Shown: positions 25,229-34,000 of the stretch, one piece after another
How the letters are laid out: every line of letters begins with the position of its first letter
Numbering within the stretch: position 1 is the stretch's first letter
Assembly (NCBI GenBank): GCA_044226845.1
Contig: JBGAGG010000002.1
Location: 1 to 64,000 of the forward strand
Direction of reading: 5' to 3'
DNA length: 64,000 nucleotides
Source of the DNA: JAFDZO01 sp044226845
Lineage (GTDB): Bacteria; Bacteroidota; Ignavibacteria; Tepidaquicellales; Tepidaquicellaceae
The notes under the pieces: model-generated
Databases searched by the model: none
What the model saw: the letters and a program-made list of their open reading frames with translations, nothing else
What the model was told of the DNA's origin: nothing
Translations under genes and position numbers: made by a program

Positions 25229-26272
25229 ATGAAATTTTATATAAAAATAATAATAATTCTAATAGCAGTCAGTTTAGCCTATCAAAACGGCTACTCAGGC
25301 CCAAAGAAGAAATTCGGTACTTTGGCTGCTCCTGAATTGCTAATCCCTATCGGTTCTTCAGGTACCTCTCTTGGAGGATCAAATTTAGCAACAGTGAACG
25401 GCATTGATGCCATGTACTGGAATCCGGCAGGTCTTTCTGAAATTAATTCAAATAGCGGGGAAGTTATGTTCTCTTCTATGAATTATCTTGCCGATATCAA
25501 TATGAACTATTTCGCCGGTGCTGTAAAGCTTGGCGGTTTAGGAACCGTTGGCGGCTCTATAAGAGCTATGTCATTCGGTGAAGAAGAACTTGTAACAACT
25601 GAATATTCACCGGACGGTACAGGCGCAACTTTCGCTCCTACATATATAGTTGGTACACTTAGCTTTGCAAAAGCAATGACCGATAAAATTCGTTTCGGTA
25701 CAACTTTCAAACTCATCAGTGAGCAAATTGCAGAAGTAAGTGCTACAGGTTTCGGATTCGATTTCGGTTTACAATATATTGCCGGTGCCAGCGGACTTAG
25801 ATTTGGTATAGCTCTTAAGAATCTGGGAAGCTCAATGAAATTTAACGGCCCCGGTTTAGACAGAACCTTTATTGAAAACGGTGTTCAGGTTGTAAGAAGA
25901 GTTACATTACAGGAATCTGATCTACCGACTAATTTAGAAATAGGTCTTGGCTATTCTACAACATTTTCAAAAAACAATAATGTTACTCTATCGTCTACTT
26001 TCCAAAATTCAAGCTTTTCTTCTGATGAATACAAATTTGGTTTAGAATATAACTATAACCAAATGGTATTCTTAAGAGGTGCATTTACTGTTTATCCGGA
26101 TCACTCCGAAATAGATGACGTAAATAAAAGCTTATTCGGACCTTCATTCGGTGCAGGTGTTAAATATCCTTTTGGAAGTTTGACTTTAGGATTTGATTAT
26201 GCATACAGAGTCATTAATGAAACAGGATTCAATTCTACAAACCAGTACTTTACTCTGAATGTAGGATTCTAA
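25229..26272 (+). CDS. PorV/PorQ-family outer-membrane protein
   Basis: A 347-residue beta-barrel of the FadL-like PorV/PorQ (UPF0164) type. After a signal peptide (~24 residues, 'NGYSGPKKK') comes the family motif 'APELLIPIGSSGTSLGGSN' and 'DAMYWNPAGLSE', followed by alternating strands ending in 'TLNVGF'. PorV acts in T9SS as a shuttle that binds cargo sorting domains. Here it ends the TonB-receptor/secreted-protein operon, so it may serve those cargo proteins specifically. A terminator follows 25 bases after the stop. Confidence 0.85.
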   Translation: MKFYIKIIIILIAVSLAYQNGYSGPKKKFGTLAAPELLIPIGSSGTSLGGSNLATVNGIDAMYWNPAGLSEINSNSGEVMFSSMNYLADINMNYFAGAVKLGGLGTVGGSIRAMSFGEEELVTTEYSPDGTGATFAPTYIVGTLSFAKAMTDKIRFGTTFKLISEQIAEVSATGFGFDFGLQYIAGASGLRFGIALKNLGSSMKFNGPGLDRTFIENGVQVVRRVTLQESDLPTNLEIGLGYSTTFSKNNNVTLSSTFQNSSFSSDEYKFGLEYNYNQMVFLRGAFTVYPDHSEIDDVNKSLFGPSFGAGVKYPFGSLTLGFDYAYRVINETGFNSTNQYFTLNVGF

Positions 26273-26296
26273 ATATTTGTTTCTTTTATTTACGTT

Positions 26297-26335
26297 AAGG
26301 TAATCCTGCTGAAAAGCAGGGTTACCTTTTTTTTT
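26297..26335 (+). terminator. strong Rho-independent terminator after PorV-like gene
   Basis: A 14-bp stem (26297-26310 with 26315-26328; one T-G pair) with a four-base GAAA loop and nine Ts (26327-26335). It ends the surface-protein operon. Confidence 0.92.
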
Positions 26336-26348
26336 AAAATATTATATT

Positions 26349-27731
26349 ATGCGACATATATTAATTGTATTTCTTGCCCTCTTTTTTGTACAAAATTCTT
26401 ATTCCGGCACTGGTGAGAAAATATATTTCTTCGATTGTTCTGCCTCAGTATTCAGAGGTTCAGAGGGGAAAGATATTGTTGAAGTGTATTACGCTGTTTC
26501 CCAAAAATTTTTAAAATACTCTAGTTCCAGTACGGGTTTTTCAGCAGATGCAAAACTTGAAGTAACAGTATTTGCAAAAAATTCCCCTCAGCCTTTAGCT
26601 GTTAATACATATAAAGTTCCTTCAGTTGTCTCGGATACTTCAGGAGATAATTTAAAAAGTAAAATTGTCGGTCAGATTAATTATGAAATGAAGTACGGCG
26701 AATATAAAATGCTGGTCATCGCATCAGATTTCAACAATTCAGAAATGAGAGACAGTATCGAGTTTGATTTGCTTTTGGAAGATTTCAATGGTGCGGCTAA
26801 AATCAGCGATATAGAACTGGCATCTTCAATTGTAAAATCTTCTGACACAAAAAATATTTTTTATAAAAACACGCTGGAAGTTACTCCCAATCCGGGGAGC
26901 TTGTACGGGAAAAATTTTCCGGAGATGTATTACTATTCAGAGCTGTACAATCTTACCACGGCAAATGTATCTGATGAATACACTATCAAAAGAAGGATAT
27001 TAAATTCAAATAATGAAGAATTGATATCTTCCGAAAAGAAAATAAAACGTAATGCTGAATCGCGAGTTGAGACAGGTATGTTTAAAATTGATTCATTAAA
27101 AACCGGTATTTATATTTTTGAGTTAAGTCTTGTTGATGCTCAAAAAAATCTTAATGTAATTAAAACGAAAAAGTTTTTTCTTTATACATCAACGGATGAG
27201 AGACAAAGCTCTGATAAAGGACAGGATGATTATCTTAAATCAGAATATGTTATCTTAAATGAAAAAGATCTTGACGATCTATTTGATAAAGCTATTTATA
27301 CACGAACAGATGATGAGATAAAGAAGTATAGAAATCTAAGCACATTGGAAGAAAAACGGAAATTCACGTATGCATTCTGGAAAGCTAGAGATAATATGCC
27401 TATGACACCACAGAATGAATTTAAAATTGCTTACTTCAAAAGAATGAATGAAGCAAATAACCTGTTTAAAGAGGATTATAATCCCGGCTGGAAAACGGAC
27501 AGAGGCAGAATATATGTTATCTACGGACCACCGAGTGATATTCAGCTCAATCCTTTTGAAAGCGATAAAAAAAGTTACCAGGTATGGAAGTATGATGTAT
27601 TGCAGGGCGGTACTGAAGCTGATTTTATAGAGAAAGAAACAGGCACCGGAGTATACAGACTTGTAAATGCAACTATGCGGGGCGAATTCCGTGATGCGGA
27701 TTGGCAATCCCAACTTAAACAGTTCAAATAA
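26349..27731 (+). CDS. GWxTD domain-containing lipoprotein/secreted protein
   Basis: A 460-residue exported protein (signal peptide ~20 residues, 'IVFLALFFVQNSYSG') whose C-terminal third carries the GWxTD motif as 'GWKTDRGRIYVIYGPP' near residue 380, followed by 'YQVWKYD'. GWxTD proteins are widespread in FCB and Acidobacteria; their function is unknown. The central region has beta-rich repeats. It is followed at three bases by a YbbR protein, and the run continues to lptB, suggesting an envelope role. Confidence 0.82.
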   Translation: MRHILIVFLALFFVQNSYSGTGEKIYFFDCSASVFRGSEGKDIVEVYYAVSQKFLKYSSSSTGFSADAKLEVTVFAKNSPQPLAVNTYKVPSVVSDTSGDNLKSKIVGQINYEMKYGEYKMLVIASDFNNSEMRDSIEFDLLLEDFNGAAKISDIELASSIVKSSDTKNIFYKNTLEVTPNPGSLYGKNFPEMYYYSELYNLTTANVSDEYTIKRRILNSNNEELISSEKKIKRNAESRVETGMFKIDSLKTGIYIFELSLVDAQKNLNVIKTKKFFLYTSTDERQSSDKGQDDYLKSEYVILNEKDLDDLFDKAIYTRTDDEIKKYRNLSTLEEKRKFTYAFWKARDNMPMTPQNEFKIAYFKRMNEANNLFKEDYNPGWKTDRGRIYVIYGPPSDIQLNPFESDKKSYQVWKYDVLQGGTEADFIEKETGTGVYRLVNATMRGEFRDADWQSQLKQFK

Positions 27732-27733
27732 TT

Positions 27734-28648
27734 TTGTTCAAAAATCCTAAAATATTATTTCTTTCAATTTTCTTTGCTGTCATTCTTTGGATTTATCTGA
27801 ATCTAAGCTATACTTACAGCATCGAAGTTGAAGTACCGCTTGAATTAACTTATTCTAAATCGGAGGCAGTTTCAGATCAACTGCCTTCTAATTTAGATGT
27901 TACTGTTAACGGCAAAGGCTGGGATCTTCTGAACATACTTATGTTCAAAAAGCTGCATTACAAACTCGACTTATCAAAGTATAAAGCTGAATCTAAAATT
28001 ATTACTAATCAATCCATTCAGGATAGATTAAATCTTCCATCCAATATAACACTTACTAAAATTGAACCGGAAGAAATTAGTATCAATCTGGATAAATATT
28101 CAGAAAAGTATGTACGCCTAAGAAGTAATTTAATTATAAAGACTAAAGATAATTATAAATTAGTAGGCACGGTAAAACTAAACCCCGACTCAGTTAAAAT
28201 AATAGGAGCTAATTCAGTCATTAACAGAATAAAATTTGTGCCGACTGAAGTGAAAGTTATTGAAGACATCAATTCAAATATGTCCGGTCTTATAAATATA
28301 AAAGACACTCTCGGAAATCTTATCAGGATAGAACCAAAATCTGTCAGATACAGTTTTAATGTTGAGCTTGCTGCAGATAAAAACTTTGAGGGAATAGATA
28401 TTGCAATAAATAATGTCCCCGAGAACAAAGAGGTTTTACTGATACCGCCTAAAGCAGAAATATCATTAAAAGGCGGAGTGGAACAGCTTTCTAAAATAAA
28501 TCCCTCTGATATAAAACTGTTTATAGATTTCAAGAAACTTGAAGATGATACACTTGGATATTTTGTCCCCGAAGTTCAATTACCGGTTGAAGCAAATTTA
28601 ATAAATATCAATCCTCCAAAGTTCCAGTATATAATCAAAATGAAATAG
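27734..28648 (+). CDS. YbbR-like domain protein
   Basis: A 304-residue protein with one N-terminal membrane segment ('ILFLSIFFAVILWIYLNL', residues ~6-24) and about three YbbR-type repeats in the exported part ('DVTVNGKGWDLLNI', 'KLNPDSVKIIGANSVINRI', 'IPPKAEISLKGGVEQL'). YbbR/CdaR proteins in other bacteria modulate the c-di-AMP cyclase CdaA, but no cdaA is visible here. The start is TTG at 27734, two bases after the upstream stop. The stop is immediately followed by the next gene's ATG. Confidence 0.75.
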   Translation: MFKNPKILFLSIFFAVILWIYLNLSYTYSIEVEVPLELTYSKSEAVSDQLPSNLDVTVNGKGWDLLNILMFKKLHYKLDLSKYKAESKIITNQSIQDRLNLPSNITLTKIEPEEISINLDKYSEKYVRLRSNLIIKTKDNYKLVGTVKLNPDSVKIIGANSVINRIKFVPTEVKVIEDINSNMSGLINIKDTLGNLIRIEPKSVRYSFNVELAADKNFEGIDIAINNVPENKEVLLIPPKAEISLKGGVEQLSKINPSDIKLFIDFKKLEDDTLGYFVPEVQLPVEANLININPPKFQYIIKMK

Positions 28649-29419
28649 ATGTCTATTTTAGGTAAAGAGTTCAAAGAAATACGTGACAATTTTAAGCAGT
28701 TAGATATTAAAGTATCCTATATATTTCTCTCCATTGCAGTAATTACTTTCATTTCAATTGCATTCGCATCTACCACATTTTATTATAATAATATAGGCGG
28801 CGACAGGTTCGATTCCCGTGTTTATTGGTTCTGCATGGATGGCGCGCTGATGTTTATTCTTCCCATACTTTCCATTAAACTTGTCTTCAAACAAAAATTA
28901 TCTGACTACGGATTACAGCTCGGGGATTGGAAATACGGCTTAACAACAACTGCAATATTTTTCGTATTCATGATTGCTGCAGTCTGGATTGTTTCCGGCT
29001 CTGAATCATTCGCGAACACATATCCTCAGGGCGGTTCAAAAGTAAAGGATAATCTTGGCATATTTCTTTTTTATGAATTGTGTGTGGCATTTTATATGCT
29101 TGGCTGGGAATTTTTCTGGCGTGGCTATATGCTCTTCGGCTTATTCCCGAAGTTCGGATGGTACTCTATTTTTATTCAGATGATTCCGTTCTTTATTCTG
29201 CACAAAGGGAAACCTGAACTGGAATTATTCGGTTCTATATTAGCAGGACTTATACTTGGAGTGCAGGCAATTCGCGCGCGTTCGTTCATCTATGCTTGGA
29301 TTATTCATGCTTTGGTTATGGTTTGCGTCGACGGTATATCTGTGTTAAGAGCAAAATCAGGAATTTACGGAATAAACATTACAGATTTTTTTAAAGTAAT
29401 AACATCTATCTTCAGATAA
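28649..29419 (+). CDS. CPBP family intramembrane protease homologue
   Basis: A 256-residue polytopic membrane protein with about six to seven hydrophobic segments. The CPBP (Rce1/abortive-infection-like) motif 1 appears as 'WEFFWRGYM', where families usually have EExxxR; the first Glu position is Trp, while Glu and Arg of the pair remain. Motif 2 is 'FFILH' and motif 3 a His in 'IIHALVMV'. Protease function is therefore possible but unproven. It starts directly after the ybbR-like stop (no gap) and is followed by lptB after nine bases. Confidence 0.78.
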   Translation: MSILGKEFKEIRDNFKQLDIKVSYIFLSIAVITFISIAFASTTFYYNNIGGDRFDSRVYWFCMDGALMFILPILSIKLVFKQKLSDYGLQLGDWKYGLTTTAIFFVFMIAAVWIVSGSESFANTYPQGGSKVKDNLGIFLFYELCVAFYMLGWEFFWRGYMLFGLFPKFGWYSIFIQMIPFFILHKGKPELELFGSILAGLILGVQAIRARSFIYAWIIHALVMVCVDGISVLRAKSGIYGINITDFFKVITSIFR

Positions 29420-29428
29420 TATAATAAC

Positions 29429-30190
29429 ATGGCAGTAATAGAATTAGCAGGAAAAAATTTAACGAAGGAATATAAAAAAAGAGTTGTTGTAAACAACGTT
29501 TCTTTGAATATAAAGCAGGGTGAAATTGTAGGATTGCTCGGTCCTAACGGAGCCGGTAAAACAACTTCATTCTATATGATTTGCGGAATGGTAAAACCGG
29601 ATGCAGGTGAAGTCGAACTTGAAAAAGAAACGATTACAAAATTCCCCATGTATAAGCGTGCAAGACTTGGCATAGGTTATCTTCCTCAGGAACCTTCTAT
29701 ATTCCGGAAGCTTTCTGTGAGAAATAATATTATGGCTGTGCTGGAATTTATGAAAATGGATAAGTTCGACAGGGAAGCAAAATGCGATCAGCTGCTGAAA
29801 GATTTTAATATAACTCACATCGAAAATTCATACGGATACCAGCTATCCGGAGGGGAGAGACGCAGAACTGAAATTGCCCGCGCGCTTGCAACTGATCCGA
29901 AGTTCATTTTGCTTGATGAACCTTTCGCAGGGATTGACCCGATTGCATCTGAAGAAATTATGAAAATAATTTCAAAGCTGAAAGCAAAGGGTATCGGAGT
30001 TTTAATAACTGACCATAACGTTCACGAAACACTTTCTATTGTTGACAGAGCATATATTTTGATTGAAGGTAAAATATTCAGGCAGGGAACTGCTAACGAG
30101 CTCGCCAATGACGAACTCGTTAGAAAATTATACTTAGGTGAAAGTTTTGATGTAAGCAGATATGCAGCCACTGCAGCCGCATTAAAATAA
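29429..30190 (+). CDS. lptB: LPS export ABC transporter ATPase LptB
   Basis: Cytoplasmic ATPase driving lipopolysaccharide extraction through LptFG. The 253 residues show Walker A 'GPNGAGKTT' (38-46), the ABC signature 'LSGGERRRTEIARAL', Walker B 'FILLDEPFAGID', and a switch His in 'ITDHNVHETLSI'. The 'PFAGIDPI' and 'DHNV' variants are typical of LptB, not other ABC ATPases. Its stop at 30190 abuts the stop of the convergent zinc-ribbon gene at 30191 with no base between. Confidence 0.93.
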   Translation: MAVIELAGKNLTKEYKKRVVVNNVSLNIKQGEIVGLLGPNGAGKTTSFYMICGMVKPDAGEVELEKETITKFPMYKRARLGIGYLPQEPSIFRKLSVRNNIMAVLEFMKMDKFDREAKCDQLLKDFNITHIENSYGYQLSGGERRRTEIARALATDPKFILLDEPFAGIDPIASEEIMKIISKLKAKGIGVLITDHNVHETLSIVDRAYILIEGKIFRQGTANELANDELVRKLYLGESFDVSRYAATAAALK

Positions 30191-30475
30191 TTACTTCGAT
30201 GCTGTGTCTTTTGATGCAGCGGGTTTTGATTCTGTTTTAGTCTCAGTTTTTGACTCTGATTTTTTCGATGTCGATGCTTCTGATGTACTTGATTTCTTGT
30301 AATCCGTAAGATAAAATCCGCTTCCTTTAAATATTAATCCTGCACCCCCGCTTACCATTTTTTTCAAAGTATCTTTCCCGCACTTAGGACACTTCGTTAA
30401 CGGCGCATCTTTCATTGACTGCATTACTTCAATTTCATTCCCGCAGTTCCCGCATCTGTATTCGTATGTTGGCAT
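30191..30475 (-). CDS. FmdB-family zinc ribbon protein
   Basis: A 94-residue protein with an N-terminal zinc ribbon: 'MPTYEYRCGNCG' (C8, C11) and 'KCPKCG' (C29, C32). The segment 'GGAGLIFKGSGFYLTDYK' is characteristic of the FmdB/putative regulatory family. The C-terminal third is a Ser/Lys/Thr tail. The start at 30475 is one base downstream of the stop of the tubulin-like gene, so the two are almost certainly co-transcribed. The cellular role of FmdB proteins is not well defined. Confidence 0.88.
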   Translation of the reverse strand: MPTYEYRCGNCGNEIEVMQSMKDAPLTKCPKCGKDTLKKMVSGGAGLIFKGSGFYLTDYKKSSTSEASTSKKSESKTETKTESKPAASKDTASK

Positions 30476-30476
30476 A

Positions 30477-33400
30477 TTATATTTTTAGAAATTGATTTTT
30501 TACTTTATTATACTCTTCTTCGGAAATCAATCCTTCTTCAAGAGCTGATTTATATTTCTTTAATTCATCAAGTGAAAGCTTTTCAGAGGAATCAGTTTGT
30601 GTTCCGTTTGTTTTTACTTCAGTTTTGTTTTCTGTTTTATCAAAGTCTTTTATTAAAAGATTTGTCTTTAATTTTCTCTTCTTTCCATCGCCGATTAATT
30701 CTGTGAAGCTTGCAAATTCTCTTTTCTGTTTATGCACAGCATCTATAAATGAAGGGCGTTCTGATTCCTGTATTGAGTCCTCTATTTCCTTAGCAAGTTC
30801 TCTTGCAATTCTGTATTGATAAGATTCCAGTTTTCGTTTTTCTTCACCGGCAGATTCTATTTCCATCGGCTTATAAACTTCATCGTAATAATATTCGTAT
30901 ATCAAAAGCATTTCAGGAAGCTTTCCGGCCTTCATCAATTCTTCTTTTACTTTCTCAGCGTCCTTAAGAATTTTATATCTGAGCGAATCTTTCCCCTGTT
31001 CTTCGAACAACCTGTTCACAAGGCGAGATTCAATCCCCAACTGCTCAATTCTTTTTACTGTAATGCCTTCCTGTTTAGTATATTTATAAATCGCTTTAGA
31101 GTTTTCATTTTCAGGAATAACATCAAACACTCCGAAAATCATTCCCATTAAATATGCTCTGTACGCTTCATTAAGTCTCTTCTTCTCTTCTTCATTGAGC
31201 GGAATAATATCATTGTAGATAAATGCATTTTTGGAAATGTGCATATCTACGTTATGATTATTACTTAGATGTTTGTAATATCCCTTAAGTTCTTCAGCAA
31301 TTGTGTATGAGTAGAACAACGGAAGTCCTGCCCACTCACTATAAAATGTAATGGATGAATTATCGCCTGAATCTTTGAACTCAACATTTGAGCCGATGAT
31401 AGCCGTAATTAAGCTCTGAAATTTTTTGAACGAATCCGTATTCGTTTTTATTCCGACATAAAACTTCTTTGCCGATTCATCGAGCTTAAAGCTTCCCGGA
31501 ATTTCTCTGGTTCTCAGCCACGGGAACGCTTGTAAGAACATTCCTTTTATCTTTGATTCGCTTCTCGTCGCATCCTTCTCGAATAACATTTCAGTTATGT
31601 TGTAATCTTCTCTTATCTTTTCAAACTGCTTCTTGCAAAACTCAACCATCTTATGCTCTATAGCAGATGCATCACTTTCTCTTAATATGTTTACGATGTC
31701 AGTTATATCAGATGCACCCATTTCTTTAAGCAATTGATATGATAATTCTTTCAGCTTATCAGTTGCATTTGAGCCTGTACCGATGTAACGGATATAATAC
31801 TCGTTCTTCACATCGTCCGGTTCGTAAACCATCAGGTTAAAACTTGTTTCCTGCTTCTGTTTATAGAACTCGTATTTGCGTGTAAAGTTATCTTTTAAAA
31901 GTCCTAAGTTACCTGTAAGTTTCTTCAGGTCGGCAATAAGTCCGTAAGCAATTACTTTTCCTTTATCTGTCTTCTCAGTCTTTTCAATCAGTTCAAGTAT
32001 CTTACTTGCAATTTCGCGGGCATAAACTCTTGCGCGTAATTTTATTAATGTGTTGTAATACTCTTCTAATAACTTAATCAGCTTTTCAAGGTTGCCCGTC
32101 ATAGCTGATTTTCTCAGCGGATTTAATTTCGAGCGTGATTCATCCTCCCTTAACTCCTGGAACTTCCTCTTTATCTCTCCGTCGTATCGTGAGATAATTG
32201 TCTGTAAGTCTTTTATCTCTTTATCGTACTTCGGTATGTAATCAAAGTTGCCGTTTGTTAAAATAAACTGCAGCCTGTGAAGAAGATTTACCGAGTAAAA
32301 CACTCCTCTGGTTGAATCATTCACAAGACTATTTATCTTTTTCTCTAGTGTTCCAATGTAATTATTCTCTCTATCGCCTATTACATCCCTTATTATTCTG
32401 TTTCTGTTTGTAAATATCTGTGAGTAATATATTCCCTGGCGTGTTACATCATAATCATCTTTGAAGTTTGTATCGAACTTCTGCTTTTCCGCTAATATAA
32501 ATCCTGTCCAGCTGTCTCCTCGTTTACCGCTAATTAAATCGTTTTGTAAATTATTTAAAAATCTTTTTATTTCATTTTGTATCGAAGTCTTATCACCGCT
32601 CTTATAAAGTGAATCTAATAACTGATATTTGTTCGTTGTTTCAAGCAGTCCCAGCTCCGGTAAAAATTCCTGCATTAAATAATTATCAATCTCACTCTGA
32701 GAGCCTTCTGCATATGTCAGATAATAATTCACAATGTCTTCGCAGAGCTTATATGCACATGCGGCAATAATTCTATCCGCAGGATAAGAAATTGTTGCCT
32801 GGCCTAATGTAGAATATTTTCTTGAAAATGTATTATCTGCAACTGAATTGTCTTCAGGATAAAATCTCTGCTTGTACTGAACTAAATTTACTCTTACGCC
32901 TCTCTTATAATTCGCAAAATCCGAATTTGAAAAATCCTGGAATATCGTATCTGCCAGCATTTTATAAATATCTTTATTGCTGATATCGGAGAGCGATAAA
33001 TTCTTTGCATTCTCACCGTCTATTAAATAAACATCGTCGTAAACTCCGGGCTGAAAAGTATGCTGTTCATTTTTCTTCCACGATACATTAAAAGTATTTT
33101 TCAGATTGTAATACTCAAGCTCTTTTAAAGCTGCATAACCGTTTGCAAAAACTCTTTCCTTACCGTATGATTTAAATATGTGCGGAAGCATTAAGTAGCA
33201 TGAAGAGACTGCCTGATTCTTAAAAATATTTCTGATTAAAAATCCCATATCAAGAAACATTCCTGAACCCGTACCGCCGCTTACTGATGAGATAACATAT
33301 ATGTTTATCTTATCCGTGTTAACGTTTCGTATCTTATGTTTATCTTTTACTATATTGATTGAACGTGAGTCAGTAATTCTTGACTTAGCTGCGGAGAGCT

Positions 33401-33905
33401 TCGAAACTATTTCATCGTAGTTATGAAAAAATGCAAGACGCGCTGCGGGGCGAATCTGACCTGCGCCTGTATTCATTGTCCCAAGCTTTGCTATTTCACC
33501 TGTAGTACTTAGCCATTCTTTTATATGTGGAACGTCCTGAATTCTGTAAATGTAATCTGATGGATTTACCGACTGGAAAACTTTTTCCGACGGGAGGAAA
33601 TCAATTTCATTGATTAAAAAATCTCTTTCACGTGCAAGTCCGCTTTCCTCTGAAGGAGCGTTATCCGTATCGATGTATAGATATGAGATAATAGGGAAGT
33701 CATTCAGCGAGCCGTACTTCTCAACAAACTGTCTGCGTAATCTTAATAATACTTCTTTACCTGTTCCGCCTAAGCCGATTAATATGGTGGGCATAAGCTC
33801 CTGAGTTTTTAGCTCAAGGGACTTATCTTCCTGATTGTTTGTTACTGTCTTTTTACCTGATAAATCTGCAAATGAAAACGGGTCTTTATTTTCGTTAGCT
33901 GCCAT
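30477..33905 (-). CDS. large tubulin-like (Tubulin_2-type) protein with SHOCT-like tail
   Basis: A 1142-residue cytoplasmic protein. The N-terminal ~400 residues look like the bacterial tubulin-like family (Pfam Tubulin_2-like): 'ILIGLGGTGKEVLLRLR' (~41-57) as the first nucleotide-binding loop, 'NTGAGQIRPAARL' (~145-157), and the tubulin signature 'SSVSGGTGSGMF' with GGTGSG at ~210-215. The remaining ~700 residues are mostly predicted helical, charged and without a recognised domain. The last ~30 residues ('SLDELKKYKSALEEGLISEEEY') resemble a SHOCT domain, usually a self-association or membrane-recruitment tail. No signal peptide or membrane segment is seen. It is the first gene of a two-gene operon with an FmdB zinc ribbon. 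Function is unknown; GTP binding is inferred from the glycine loops. Confidence 0.8.
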   Translation of the reverse strand: MAANENKDPFSFADLSGKKTVTNNQEDKSLELKTQELMPTILIGLGGTGKEVLLRLRRQFVEKYGSLNDFPIISYLYIDTDNAPSEESGLARERDFLINEIDFLPSEKVFQSVNPSDYIYRIQDVPHIKEWLSTTGEIAKLGTMNTGAGQIRPAARLAFFHNYDEIVSKLSAAKSRITDSRSINIVKDKHKIRNVNTDKINIYVISSVSGGTGSGMFLDMGFLIRNIFKNQAVSSCYLMLPHIFKSYGKERVFANGYAALKELEYYNLKNTFNVSWKKNEQHTFQPGVYDDVYLIDGENAKNLSLSDISNKDIYKMLADTIFQDFSNSDFANYKRGVRVNLVQYKQRFYPEDNSVADNTFSRKYSTLGQATISYPADRIIAACAYKLCEDIVNYYLTYAEGSQSEIDNYLMQEFLPELGLLETTNKYQLLDSLYKSGDKTSIQNEIKRFLNNLQNDLISGKRGDSWTGFILAEKQKFDTNFKDDYDVTRQGIYYSQIFTNRNRIIRDVIGDRENNYIGTLEKKINSLVNDSTRGVFYSVNLLHRLQFILTNGNFDYIPKYDKEIKDLQTIISRYDGEIKRKFQELREDESRSKLNPLRKSAMTGNLEKLIKLLEEYYNTLIKLRARVYAREIASKILELIEKTEKTDKGKVIAYGLIADLKKLTGNLGLLKDNFTRKYEFYKQKQETSFNLMVYEPDDVKNEYYIRYIGTGSNATDKLKELSYQLLKEMGASDITDIVNILRESDASAIEHKMVEFCKKQFEKIREDYNITEMLFEKDATRSESKIKGMFLQAFPWLRTREIPGSFKLDESAKKFYVGIKTNTDSFKKFQSLITAIIGSNVEFKDSGDNSSITFYSEWAGLPLFYSYTIAEELKGYYKHLSNNHNVDMHISKNAFIYNDIIPLNEEEKKRLNEAYRAYLMGMIFGVFDVIPENENSKAIYKYTKQEGITVKRIEQLGIESRLVNRLFEEQGKDSLRYKILKDAEKVKEELMKAGKLPEMLLIYEYYYDEVYKPMEIESAGEEKRKLESYQYRIARELAKEIEDSIQESERPSFIDAVHKQKREFASFTELIGDGKKRKLKTNLLIKDFDKTENKTEVKTNGTQTDSSEKLSLDELKKYKSALEEGLISEEEYNKVKNQFLKI

Positions 33906-34000
33906 AAATTTTCATAAATTTAAATGAGGCCTGTTAATTTTAAGTATTAACGTTTTATCCTGACTAAATGTTCCGTTTGTGATGCCTGTAAAGAATCTAA

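Noticed and set aside
30816..31151. Plus-strand open frame inside the tubulin-like gene
   Set aside because: Shadow of the long minus-strand gene; Phe/Ile-rich composition typical of reverse-frame reading.
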